Below, piece by piece: positions 1 to 9,240 of a stretch of 64,000 nucleotides of DNA. The notes under the pieces were generated by a model. That model did not search any database. It saw only the letters and a program-made list of their open reading frames with translations, and was not told the origin of the DNA. A program made the position numbers and the translations under genes. The stretch is from Maratus speciosus (Eukaryota; Arthropoda; Arachnida; Araneae; Salticidae), in the NCBI GenBank assembly GCA_963932465.1, contig OZ010788.1:195488559-195552558 (forward strand). Reading direction: 5' to 3'. Numbering within the stretch: the stretch's first letter is position 1; the number at the start of each line of letters is the position of its first letter.

Positions 1-178
1 GGCACCAGTTAGTGCTGAAATGTTTATTTTTATTTTATTTTATTTTTTACATTTTTATCGTTAAAAAAAAAGTTCTCTTTTTATCATTTTCTGAACTCCA
101 GAGATCATAATTTAAGCAAAAAAGCTTTTGATTGTTGCTTGCTTCAACGAAATCATTCTTTTCAATGCTGCCATATTT

Positions 179-540
179 TTAATTCTTCTTAAATACCTTA
201 GTTGAATTAGTAGTATTAGCGTTCTTCTGCCGTTCGAGCCATTTCATGTATGTTTCCAAACATTCAAAGGCTTCCTTATGGGATGGACCTGGGTTATTTT
301 CGGAGCATTTGTGTTCCTTTCCTTCAATTTATTTTCATGAATCTCATCCAGAATCTCATCATCATCATTTAAAATCTGATAATCAAGGTTAATGTACTTC
401 ACTATTTAACCACTCATTAATTTCATTTTCATAGCTTAGGATTCTTCCCATCTCCTTCATTGTTTTTACATTCCTTATTTTCTCATCCACTATCAGTTTT
501 CTCTTTATTTAAAATTTTATTCCGAGCCAATGGATAATTG
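179..540 (-). pseudogene. Tigger/pogo-like transposase, C-terminal relic
   Basis: On the minus strand a frame ends at 179-181 (TAA) and reads PGPSHKEAFECLETYMKW shortly before the stop, which resembles the C-terminal tail of Tigger/pogo-type DDE transposases. Just upstream, in another frame, an acidic stretch (LNDDDEILDEIHENK) resembles the acidic linker of the same family, so at least one frameshift lies near 290-330. The DNA-binding N-terminus and the catalytic DDE core are missing, and the element terminus follows directly at 540-683. This is a non-functional, internally deleted copy. Family assignment is from remembered motif similarity; moderate confidence. Confidence 0.6.
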
Positions 541-683
541 GGAGTTCGGTTAAAATTTTTTTGGGAGAAATAGGCTATTCGGATAACTGGAAGTTCGGTT
601 AAAAAAAAATTCTGAGAGAAATAGGCTGTTCGGATAAATGGAAGTTCGGTTAATTGGAGTTCCGATAATCGGCGCTCTACTGT
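540..683 (-). mobile_element. Tigger/pogo-like terminal region
   Basis: Repeated phrases of the type TTCGGATAA..GGAAGTTCGGTTAA lead to the end GGCGCTCTACTG followed by TA at 682-683. Read on the minus strand this is CAGTAGAGCGCCGATTATC, the usual style of Tigger/pogo terminal repeats, with a TA target. The terminus lies right next to sequence coding for the transposase C-terminus, which shows that the middle of the element has been lost. The other end is outside the window or not recognisable. Confidence 0.6.
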
Positions 684-1252
684 ATTAAAATATTTATTTG
701 CTTAAAAGATGTTACTAAAAACATTAAAAGTATATTAAAAATCATTATATAGATATGACTCAACGAAAATTCAATTTCAGATGTAAAGAACATATGGAGG
801 ATATAAAATATAGCAGGGTTAATACTGCTTTATCTTAGTTGAATCAAATAGAGAGCATTAACATATTTTTTAACGAGAGTAGATTAATTTACAGGTCTAA
901 TTTTTATTTACAGTTATTTATAAGAGGGTCCATTGAGATTTATTTAAGAGGTTCAGGGGTTTGTAACGATACGTTATATTTTCGCATCCCGAATATATGG
1001 ATTGAGTGGTTGGACAACTTGAGGAATCGCGACATAGAAGAAACACGTGCGATATCGAAAATGTAGGGGGCATTATATGCTTGCTTGTTTGTATTCGATG
1101 ATTTTTTTCCGGTTTTCATATGGACTGTATTTGTAATTTCTGTTATACAATCTGATGACGACTCAGTGGATTAGTTGAAACATGTCAATATAGGTTTTTA
1201 ATGCACTTTTAATGTGTTTTAGTAACGTCTTTTAAGCAAATAAATATTTTAA
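684..1252. mobile_element. Foldback MITE
   Basis: The left end (AAAATATTTATTTGCTTAAA from 688) recurs inverted near 1229-1248, and the match continues inward for about 60 bases, including GATGTTACTAAAA versus TTTTAGTAACGTC. It starts directly against the Tigger terminus, so one inserted at the edge of the other. The short open frame at 839-1066 lies in the loop and resembles no known protein. Confidence 0.6.
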
Positions 1253-2790
1253 TGTATGTTTTGACTTTTCCGTTTGAAATATATATTGTGATATAATTTT
1301 AACATAGTTTCAAGGATTTGTGTGAAATATGATGAGATAGCGAGAATCGCTGTAAGTACACTGGAAGCCACTCAGTGACACATGATATGCTGTCTTTAGT
1401 GTTGCTAGGTTCAAAGTCACAAAAAGTTGGACATGGAGACAAAAAAACGGGACAGCAGCTTCTAAATCAAGACATAAAATACAGTAAGCACTGTGAAAAC
1501 AGAACCTGTCTCTAACGGAATGCCGTCTTAAAGTAAAAGATTCAGTGCTCTAAGTAGGAATTCCATACAATGATACCTGTTTAAAACTGAATTTTTCCTC
1601 TGTCCCTTGCAATTTTGTCTTTGTAGGTTTTATTATAAATAAACACAAAAATATTATGCAGTAAAACCTGTGAAAACTGAATCGTTTGAAACTGAAGAAA
1701 AAAATCCATTTAAAAAAACATCGCATGTGCTGAAGTATTGTGGTCAAATTTTACATCATCCTTAAATTGCATTTTTAACGTATTTCAACAAACATAGTTT
1801 TTCATAAATATGTTTCGTTTTAAAAATGTGTTATTTTCATTTATCATTGTTTCAACTCCACTCAAATCTTATTTTAAATCTTTTTCTTAATATTTTGTAG
1901 AATTAGGAAGTGTACAAATATAATGTTCTTACAATAGAAATACAGAAATATTTCCGAATTGAAAAATTCCTTCTCCCCCCAACGTCAAGAAAGCTGAAAA
2001 TATGCAAAGGCAAAAGAAATCATCCTTTTAAAAATATCTTCGTTTTGTGCAACCAATAATGCTTTTGGAACAAGATAAAGTAATGTATCTATAACTTCTT
2101 CTAAACTATATTACAACTAATCGATGTATTAAATGAATTTTATAACAAGTTATTTTAATGGTACTTATAAGTACCGCCAGTAGATAAAGGGTTAAAGTTA
2201 TGAACGAAATGAGACACCTTGTATTTTTTGAATAAAAAAATGAATTGCGATCTCAGATTCCACAGAAAAAGCTATCTGCCTAAATGTTTATCAATGCCTA
2301 TCATCCATCTTGCTTGGTCGCCGCTTGAAAAACAAAAACAACAACAAACAAACAAACAAACAAAAAACATGCAAATTTTGAAAGACAAAAAAAAAAAAAA
2401 AATAAATAAATAAAAAGAGGAAGAATACTTTGATACTGAAATTCTGAAAAAGATGCTGAAATGTAGTTGAATTTAAAATAAGAGATTTTTAGAATTACTA
2501 CTATTATTGTAACAAGTACCGCAAAAATTTACTTAGAAATGTTCGTGGCCTGCATCTCAAAGAAAATATTTATGTATAATTCCATGTTACAATTTTGATG
2601 CAGCTCTTTCATCATCAAATAAGTAAGTAGTAAATGGTAATATCCACCTCAGAATCAACGGAAAATGTAAGTTATAGTGTAAACAAATAATATTTTTGAA
2701 ATGTAGCGAATAAGTTGTTTTGATACGATTAAAAATTAAGGAAAAATTATTCACGTTCAATGAATAGCGAGCTCAATTTTAAATAAAAAA
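1253..2790. other. AT-rich intergenic DNA; weak repeat near 1500-1690
   Basis: No gene is recognised. About 1500-1690 resembles the arms of the Mutator-like foldback at 28234-32067 (shared wording around ACCTGTT, AAAACTG and CAATTTTGTCTT), suggesting an old copy of the same family. A short CAAA/CAAC microsatellite lies near 2333-2365 and an A-rich run near 2387-2412. The remainder shows nothing I can name. Confidence 0.35.
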
Positions 2791-3109
2791 TTTATTTCTT
2801 TGGTTCTAAGCGAATGACGTCACGGACAAAGCTGCATTCTGCCTCATGGTTTTGCAGCTATAAAAATCACCATCAGGTTAATTACTTTAAATTCCTCTCT
2901 GAAGAACTCGCTTTACGAATGATTAACTTCATGGTTCAATATTTTTAATCGCCAAAATAAACGAATAGCTATAGTTTGTTTACTTTGATAGAATGAGATA
3001 TTGAGCTGTCAGCCTAATTTAAATTGAAGTTGTCTCAGAATATGTTCATATTTGAATGTAATTAACTACTTAAACATCATTATTATTTTTGAACGATCTT
3101 TTGAAAAAT

Positions 3110-3466
3110 TTAACTTTTGTGCAGTTTTATTGGAAAAAATAATTTTGATTAAAAATGGCTGCTTATGGAAAGCGAAGCTGTCAGCCCGTATAACAGCCAC
3201 ATGAGTTTCTATTATTAGAGTGAAAGAAGTGTATTTTAAATTAGTTTGATATATGTGTTTTAAATGAAAGTTACGTATTTTAAGGGAAATGAGTGATAAC
3301 TTTATATTTTAAATGAAATGATGGCGATGGAATAATTTTTGGTGATTTATCACCTGCGCCCTGTTAACATAAAAGTACCAAAATGGCCGCTTGGCATATA
3401 AAAAGTGAAGCGGTCATCCTGGAACTGTCGATGACAGTCAAATGCTTTGCTCTTTTATTATATAGA
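3110..3466 (-). mobile_element. Helitron-like 5' end fragment
   Basis: Read on the minus strand the unit begins TCTATATAATAAAAGAGC after an A, the usual style of an arthropod Helitron 5' end. Inside it, GGTGATTTATCACC (about 3340-3355) and neighbouring bases match, inverted, the body of the copy at 17361-18110. No 3' end was found. Treat as a fragment. Confidence 0.4.
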
Positions 3467-4500
3467 TTTTGAGCGTCTGCAAAGCTCTGATTATTTGAAC
3501 CTTAAAACAAACACCGAATTCGATATGTTAAGTTTTTTTTACATCTTGGAAATTTTTTAATATTACTTCCTTTCTCTGGAAAGCAGTTGAATGCTTTAAA
3601 ATATAGTTTATAAATGTTTAAGGAACAACTTTAGAAAAAGAATGAAAAAAAAGTTTGAATATAAGCCAAATTTTTCTTAAACTATAACAGATTCTTCAAA
3701 GTAGAAAATATATTTTCTAATGTTAGACAGTCATCAGGGATCTTTATTAAAAAATGTTATTCTACGGATTATTAGTTGGCCGCTTAAGTGTTTTAAAATG
3801 TAATTCCTGCAGAGGTCACCATTTATAAGAAATCTGTCCTACATGAAATAAAGTGGGGTTTAGCGACAAAGTCTTATTTCTTTCTTTTAAGTCTTTTTAA
3901 GACTCCTTAAGACTTTTTTGTTCTTAAAAATATGTTGTTTACTTTAGGACAGCTGTCAAAAAGAAAATGTTACTTTTATTGATCATACATCACTTTTAAA
4001 TATCACATAATTTCGATTTTTACATCATCGAATGGGAAACAAACTACTTTCGAATAAAAATTGCTTGAAAACTGTAGCTCAATTTAATGATTTTTATGAA
4101 ATTTTAAATAATTTTCAAGCATGACTTTTTAAAAAATCTGTCTTAACAATGATCAGTTGTTTGCCACATTAATATAAAGTAACTAGAAGCAAAGTTACCC
4201 CAGTTGGAACTTATATGATATCAAAACGAAAGATACAGACATTGTGTTCGAAATTTCTTTCAAATTACTGTATTATATAAAGTATTCAGAAAATCGAATG
4301 AAGCCACTATTGATTCTTTCTCAGTTCTGAAAATATCTCGAGATGTGCGTAATGTCCCGAGATCCTTCAAACCCAAAAGTTACACCAAAATATTTTGGAA
4401 ATATTGTCTTTCAAATTAAACGACAAAATATTTTGAAATTGATGTAAAATAAAATTATAGTAAGATATTGGTTCTTTTTTATTAACTCGAAACATTTATT
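3467..4500. other. AT-rich DNA without recognised features
   Basis: No coding region, clear inverted repeat or terminal motif was recognised on either strand. The sequence is AT-rich and of low complexity. Confidence 0.4.
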
Positions 4501-4798
4501 TACTCTATTCCAAGTATACTATACAGGGTAATCGGAAAATATTTACTACATTTATTTACTCTATTCCAAGTATACTATACAGGGTGATCGGAAAATATTT
4601 GCTCTATTTAAATATTTACGACATTTATTTACTCTATTCCAAGTATACTATACAGGGTGAACGGAAAATATTTACTCTATTTAAATGTTTACTACATTTA
4701 TTTACTCTATTCCAAGTATACTATACAGGGTGATCGGAAAATATTTACTCTATTTAAATATTTACTACATTTATTTACTCTATTCCAAGTATACTATA
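4501..4798 (+). repeat. 73-base tandem array of a mariner end plus flank
   Basis: The phrase TACTCTATTCCAAGTATAC starts at 4501, 4557, 4630, 4703 and 4777 (spacing 56, 73, 73, 74). Each copy runs into TATACAGGGTGATCGGAAAA (ATACAGGGTAATCGG in the first). That is the terminal repeat of the element starting at 4799, so what is repeated is flank plus transposon end. The units are nearly identical, so the array is young. Confidence 0.85.
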
Positions 4799-5026
4799 CA
4801 GGGTGATCGGAAAATAACTGGCCAAATTTAAAAGAGTGGTAGAGGGGACCAAAGTAAGCATTTTTTTTTTTTAAATCATGGAATGTTAATCCGGAAATGA
4901 AGTATATGTGACGCGATCTATTGGTGCTTATATGCTATCTTCCATTGCACCTTTCACATTTTTCTTAGCACTCACATTTTCTTGGCACCGAGTTCTGTTA
5001 ACTTTCCTCCTTAGCTTCATGTCTTC

Positions 5027-5071
<45 letters not shown>

Positions 5072-5696
5072 CAGTTTTACCTTTTTTTAAAAAAACCTAT
5101 TATTGTACCTTATTGTACCTTATAACCTTATTATTATCTGTTTTCATCATGTATCATATTCAAAATTGCTGCTGCATGATATCTTAGGAAATATATACAT
5201 ATAGAGCTCTGTTTTGTCCCATCCCCCCCCCCTCTTCCTCTATTATTGCTCACCTTTCCTGACTATCTGACAATGATCAAAGCACATCTACAGAAAGCTC
5301 CTGTCACCATCAGCTTCATTCCACTATAGCCTGCTGCGAGATGAACTTTTTATATTACAGAAAATCCTGATGCTTCCTGCATAGGCTGTTCCCATATAGA
5401 TGTGAAGTAAACGTGGTCATTACGCCCCACGTAGGCATTCAAGAAACAATAGTCTTTGATCTTTGACATTTTTCTTAGTCACCAGCGCTTAAACGCTCCA
5501 TTTCCGAACATACATTCTAACAAGGAGAGGGCCAACCTTGTTCATCACAGATTTTGATAATTTTAATATATGTTGTAGGGTAGAGACCCAGTGTCAGGTT
5601 CAACGGATTTTATCCAACGCTCCTTAGTTCTTGAGGAACGGGGGGGTCTAATATTAGTACACAACTTAAATACTTACTTTGCAACCGAAATGCTGC

Positions 5697-5760
5697 GTTA
5701 GTTGTTGTTCAGTTGGCATGGTGTTTTCCGGCTGTTCCGCGGGCCCGGTTTCGATACCTG
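5697..5760 (+). repeat. tRNA-like module (left arm)
   Basis: TTGTTCAGTTGGCATGG resembles an A box and GGTTTCGATACC at 5747-5758 resembles a B box, 30-odd bases apart, as in a tRNA gene. The stems do not close well and it is part of an inverted-repeat element, so it is a tRNA-derived module and not a working tRNA gene. Confidence 0.45.
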
Positions 5761-5968
5761 AATGCGCTACATTTGTTTTTTTCATTTTTTGTTTTATAAA
5801 TATACTTGTAAGTATAACTTAATAATCTCATTGTCAATTAAAATTTTTAATATTGTATATCAATTATAATTTTAACCTATTTAATTTTTTACTTTTAACT
5901 AAATAGTTGTAATAAAACATCATAAAACTGTTAATTTTTAAAAAATCACTTTTAAAATGTATTTCATA

Positions 5969-6421
5969 CCGGGTGTCCCAAAAAGGACTGACTGATTTTA
6001 AAATTCAATTACTTGCAAACGGTGACAGATATTTAAAAAATTCTTGCAGGAGGGTTATGCATAAGGTCAAAAGTTTTATTACAGTGATTTTCGATTTTAG
6101 TTCGAATTAAAAACAAAAGATGGCGCTGTAAGCAATAGTCGCTAAATACAGGCTCGATTTCTGGTCCTTTCCCTTGTTCCATGCTGAAAAAGGAGATGCA
6201 AATGTATTATCCGGGCCACGAAGTACCAAAAATCGAGTCTGAATTAAGCGTCTATTGATCGCAGCGCCATCTATTGTTTGTAATTCGAACTAAAAATGAA
6301 AATCACTGTAAAAAAACTTTTGACCTTATGCATAACCTTCCTGCAAGAATTTTTTAAATATCTGTCACCGTTTGCAAGTTATTGAATTTTAAAATCAGTC
6401 AGTCCTTTTTGGGACACCCGG
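5969..6421. mobile_element. Inner foldback MITE with CCGGGTGTCCC ends
   Basis: CCGGGTGTCCCAAAAAGGAC starts at 5969 and its inverse ends at 6421, with TA on each side (5967-5968, 6422-6423). The arms, of about 155 bases, match nearly base for base. The loop is itself partly palindromic (GATGGCGCTG versus CAGCGCCATC). The ends resemble other mariner-type termini; single ends of similar type lie near 55620 and 60388. Confidence 0.85.
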
Positions 6422-6659
6422 TATATTCTTTATCGATGCAATGATATTGAGCAATTGTGTCAATTCGTAATTTTAAAGAATTTCTTTTTAAACCTCTTTA
6501 AAGGATGAGAAATAATAGTTTACAAATAAGAAATGATAAATTTAAGTTTGTTAACATTTTAATTAATATATGATGTTAAAATTTTTTATTGCAATTATTA
6601 AATTATAATTACAAGTATATTTAAAAAACAAAAAATGAGAAAAACAAATGCAGCTCATT

Positions 6660-6720
6660 CAGGTATCGAAACCGGGCCCACGGATCAGCCGGCAAGCGCC
6701 GTACCAACTGAGCTACGACT
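6660..6720 (-). repeat. tRNA-like module (right arm)
   Basis: On the minus strand TAGCTCAGTTGGTACGG is a good A box and GGTTTCGATACC (6662-6673) a B box. It is the inverted partner of the module at 5697-5760 and better preserved. The B box has an extra T relative to the tRNA consensus. A tRNA-derived part of the foldback, not a functional tRNA. Confidence 0.55.
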
Positions 6721-7244
6721 AACCTATCATTTTGGTTGCAAAGCAAGTATTTAAGTTGTGTACTAATATTAGACCCCCCGGTTTCTCAAGAACTAAGGAG
6801 CGTTGGATAAAATCCGTTGAACTTGACACTAAGGAGTCTCTACCCTACAACATATATTAAAATTATCAAAATCTGTGATTAACAAGGTTGGCCCTCTCCT
6901 TGTAAGACGAAAAATGTTTAGGTTACCTCTACTAGCCTTTAAAATTTGGCCATTTATTTTCCGATCACCCTGTATAATGGTATTTCTGTACAAAGCTTTT
7001 ACTCCATATTAATTGTATGTAAAATTTTGTACCGAATTATTATCATTTCTATCTAAACACTTCTTCTTTTTTATTGGTCCCAAACTTTCTATTTACCAAA
7101 CTGAATTATTTAGCTAGTATTGTTATTATTTTAAACTTTTATATTCCTATTTACGTGAGCCAACGGAAAATATTTGTTATTTAAAGATTTTTTTTTTTTT
7201 ATTTACGATCATTGAATTTCTTTTCTTAAGTTTTCAATGTAACA

Positions 7245-7571
7245 CAAAATCCCCTATTAACTTAAATGTTTAAAGACATTATGACAAAATGAAAACTCTA
7301 AGGCAGAACTTATAATCCGCAACTCAAAAACATATCTTTTTGAACTTGCGTTAAAACATTTACATTTGAAAGAAAGTGGCATAGGAATTTTCAAGTTTTT
7401 TTTCCAAAGCACCGATTCGAATAATATCCTGGGATTCAATGTAAGCACGTTCGACTTTATGCTTTTTCAACTCACACTTCATATGTTACAAACAATTTTT
7501 TTTTAAGGGGAATCTCATTTTTTAAGGTACACTGAAATACAAAAAGTCTTTCGTTTTAAAGAAAGACGTTC

Positions 7572-7590
<19 letters not shown>
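7245..7590 (+). repeat. Dispersed repeat family R1, copy 1
   Basis: This stretch shares long aligned wording with 17035-17335 and 20945-21335: CATTATGAC, CAAAGCACCGATTCGAATAA, GCACGTTCGACT and a final AAAGAAAGAC block. It ends in a poly(A) run of about 30 bases (7577-7608), which is compatible with a retroposed origin, although the other copies lack a long tail. No coding capacity is apparent. Confidence 0.7.
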
Positions 7591-7611
<21 letters not shown>

Positions 7612-7654
7612 AAAAACATAGTTAATACTTTTAGTAAACTGTATTTCCTAAATA

Positions 7655-8153
7655 CAGGGTCATCGAAAAATAATGCCTAGATTTAAAAAAATCATAACAT
7701 AGAAACCTTTTATGTTAAATGAGTAATTCTTTCACTACACGATAACTGGTGAACGCAAGTTTGGTTTTAATTCACCAGAATTCATTTGCGTGTCTGTGTT
7801 ATGCGCGGATTAGTTGCGCAGTCGTCAAGGTCAGCCGACGCGCCAGACTGCAGCTGCTCAGTACGATGTTGACCGTACAACAAAAATCACAGAGCGTGAT
7901 TTGGTATGTGGGGTCAAAGTCAATAGTCAGTGTACAGCGGATTTTTCGGAGAACTTATCCAGGTCAAACTGCTCCTGGTGCTCACATTGCACACATTTGC
8001 TCTTGGTGCACACCGAACGGTGCTACATACTAAGCTATGAAAAAAAAAAAAATATTTTTTGCCGCACATTTTAAGACTAAAACAAATAAATTACCTTTCA
8101 TAGTTTTTTGTGACAGTTATTTAAAATCTAGGCATTATTTTTCGATGACACTG
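7655..8153. mobile_element. Mariner-type MITE carrying a transposase relic
   Basis: CAGGGTCATCGAAAAATAAT at 7655 recurs inverted, ending CGATGACACTG at 8153. The terminal repeats are about 33 bases, with TA on each side (7653-7654, 8154-8155). At 499 bases it is a non-autonomous derivative; its interior keeps part of the parent transposase gene (7749-8033). Confidence 0.85.
7749..8033 (+). pseudogene. DUF4817-like helix-turn-helix relic of a transposase
   Basis: The translated stretch SIVSVQRIFRRTYPGQTAP resembles the DUF4817 domain (typically ..VQR.FRR.YPG..AP..), a helix-turn-helix found beside mariner-like transposases in insects and spiders. The frame lies wholly inside the TA-flanked MITE at 7655-8153. 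The catalytic DDE region is absent and the surrounding residues are degraded, so no function remains. The match is from memory of the family pattern. Confidence 0.6.
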
Positions 8154-8203
8154 TATATACTCAAATATGCTATGCGACAGGCCTCATTTGATTAAAAAAA
8201 TAT

Positions 8204-8346
8204 ATTAGGGGAGACTGGGAAGGATTGAACCATTTTATACAAAATTATTTCTTATTTTTTAAATATTGAACCTATAATAATGTTTCATATATCATTTTAT
8301 TCCTTATACAATCAGTTAACAAAATAAAATTGCGACATAAGTGTAA
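8204..8346 (+). repeat. Solitary TAGGGGAGAC-type terminus
   Basis: TTAGGGGAGACTGGGAAGG at about 8204 resembles the ends of the MITE family at 26797-27835 and 47418-48235. No matching right end was found nearby. The Helitron starts at 8347, so the rest of this element may have been displaced or lost. Confidence 0.35.
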
Positions 8347-8394
8347 TCTATACTAATATTATAAAGAAGTAAAGTTTGTTTGTTTGTTTATTTA

Positions 8395-9240
8395 TAGGAG
8401 GTAATCTCTGGAACCACCGAACCGATTTCAAAAATAATGGTTTCAAAATGATGGTGTTAGGCACTTCGAACATAGGCTATATCTTAAGTCGATGCCACAA
8501 TCCCAAAGGGGGTGTAGGAGCAAAAAACGTTCTAAAAATGCGATTTTTGTGGTACTGAAGGACATAGAAGCACGAAATTTTGAATGGTAGTTACTTATAA
8601 GATATAAAAAATATCTAAGAACATTTCTTAAAAAATTCGAAATTTAAAAGGGGTGAAAATGCGCAAAAAGCGTTCTAAATGGCGATTTTCTAAGCGATCT
8701 CCAGAAGTAACGAACCAATCTCAAAAATAATGGTGCCAAAATGATGATGACAGCCCTTAAGCCAACATAGGCTATATTTTATGTCGGTTCCACTAACCCA
8801 AAAGGGGTAATTCGCCATGTTAGTTACTTATTAGATATAAATGATCTCTAAGAACATTTCCTAAAGAAATCAAAATTTAAAAAGGGGTGAAAATGCGCAA
8901 AAACCGTTCTAAAAATGCAAATTTTGTGGTACTGCAGGACCTAGAAACATAATATTGGGAATGGTAGTTACTTATAAGATATAAAAGATATCCAAGAACA
9001 TTTCCTAAAAAATTCGAAATTTAAAAAAGGGTGAAAATGACCAAAAAGCGTTCTAACTAAAACCAAAAAGCGATCTCTGGAAGTAACGAACCGATTTAAA
9101 AAATAATGGTGCAAAATGATGATGACAGCCCTTGAGCCAACATCTACTTATAATAAAATCTGAGTACAGGGAAACCATCGGAGCCATGCCGGTGCGGACC
9201 ACTCCAGTGTGCGAATCGACCGTAGAGCTAAACGCCATAT
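8395..9240 (+). repeat. Helitron internal tandem units, block 1
   Basis: About three units of roughly 300 bases share ACCGATTTCAAAAATAATGG, CATAGGCTATATTTTATGTC, TGGTAGTTACTTATAAGATA and AAAAGGGGTGAAAATGCGC. Open frames here are by-products of the repeat. Confidence 0.8.

Larger units (their letters stand above)
5518..6904. mobile_element. Foldback element with tRNA-like arms
   Basis: The left arm begins ACAAGGAGAGGGCCAACCTT and the right arm ends with its inverse, ending near 6904. The arms pair over roughly 400 bases, including the GTTGTAGGGTAGAGAC segment, a C/G run, and a tRNA-like module in each arm (5697-5760 plus, 6660-6720 minus). The centre holds another, smaller foldback (5969-6421). 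The arms differ at scattered bases, so the palindrome is not a recent artefact. Confidence 0.75.
4799..6972. mobile_element. Mariner-type element, outer shell of a nested set
   Basis: CAGGGTGATCGGAAAATAAC at 4799 is repeated inverted as TTTTCCGATCACCCTG ending at 6972, and the match continues inward through TGGCCAAATTT/AAATTTGGCCA. TA dinucleotides flank both ends (4797-4798, 6973-6974), as expected of mariner/Tc1 elements. No transposase remains. The interior is filled by the 5518-6904 foldback and has a poly(A) run of more than 30 bases at about 5034-5067. Confidence 0.75.

Noticed and set aside
839..1066. 75-codon open frame
   Set aside because: It lies in the loop of a foldback, has no motif, and its composition is that of the surrounding AT-rich DNA.
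4908..5090. 60-codon frame running into poly(A), suggestive of a retrogene tail
   Set aside because: The frame ends in a lysine run from the homopolymer itself, with no recognisable protein and no target duplication.
8376..8558. Open frame at the Helitron 5' end
   Set aside because: It is made of the Helitron tandem unit, which is repeated in other frames; no protein similarity.
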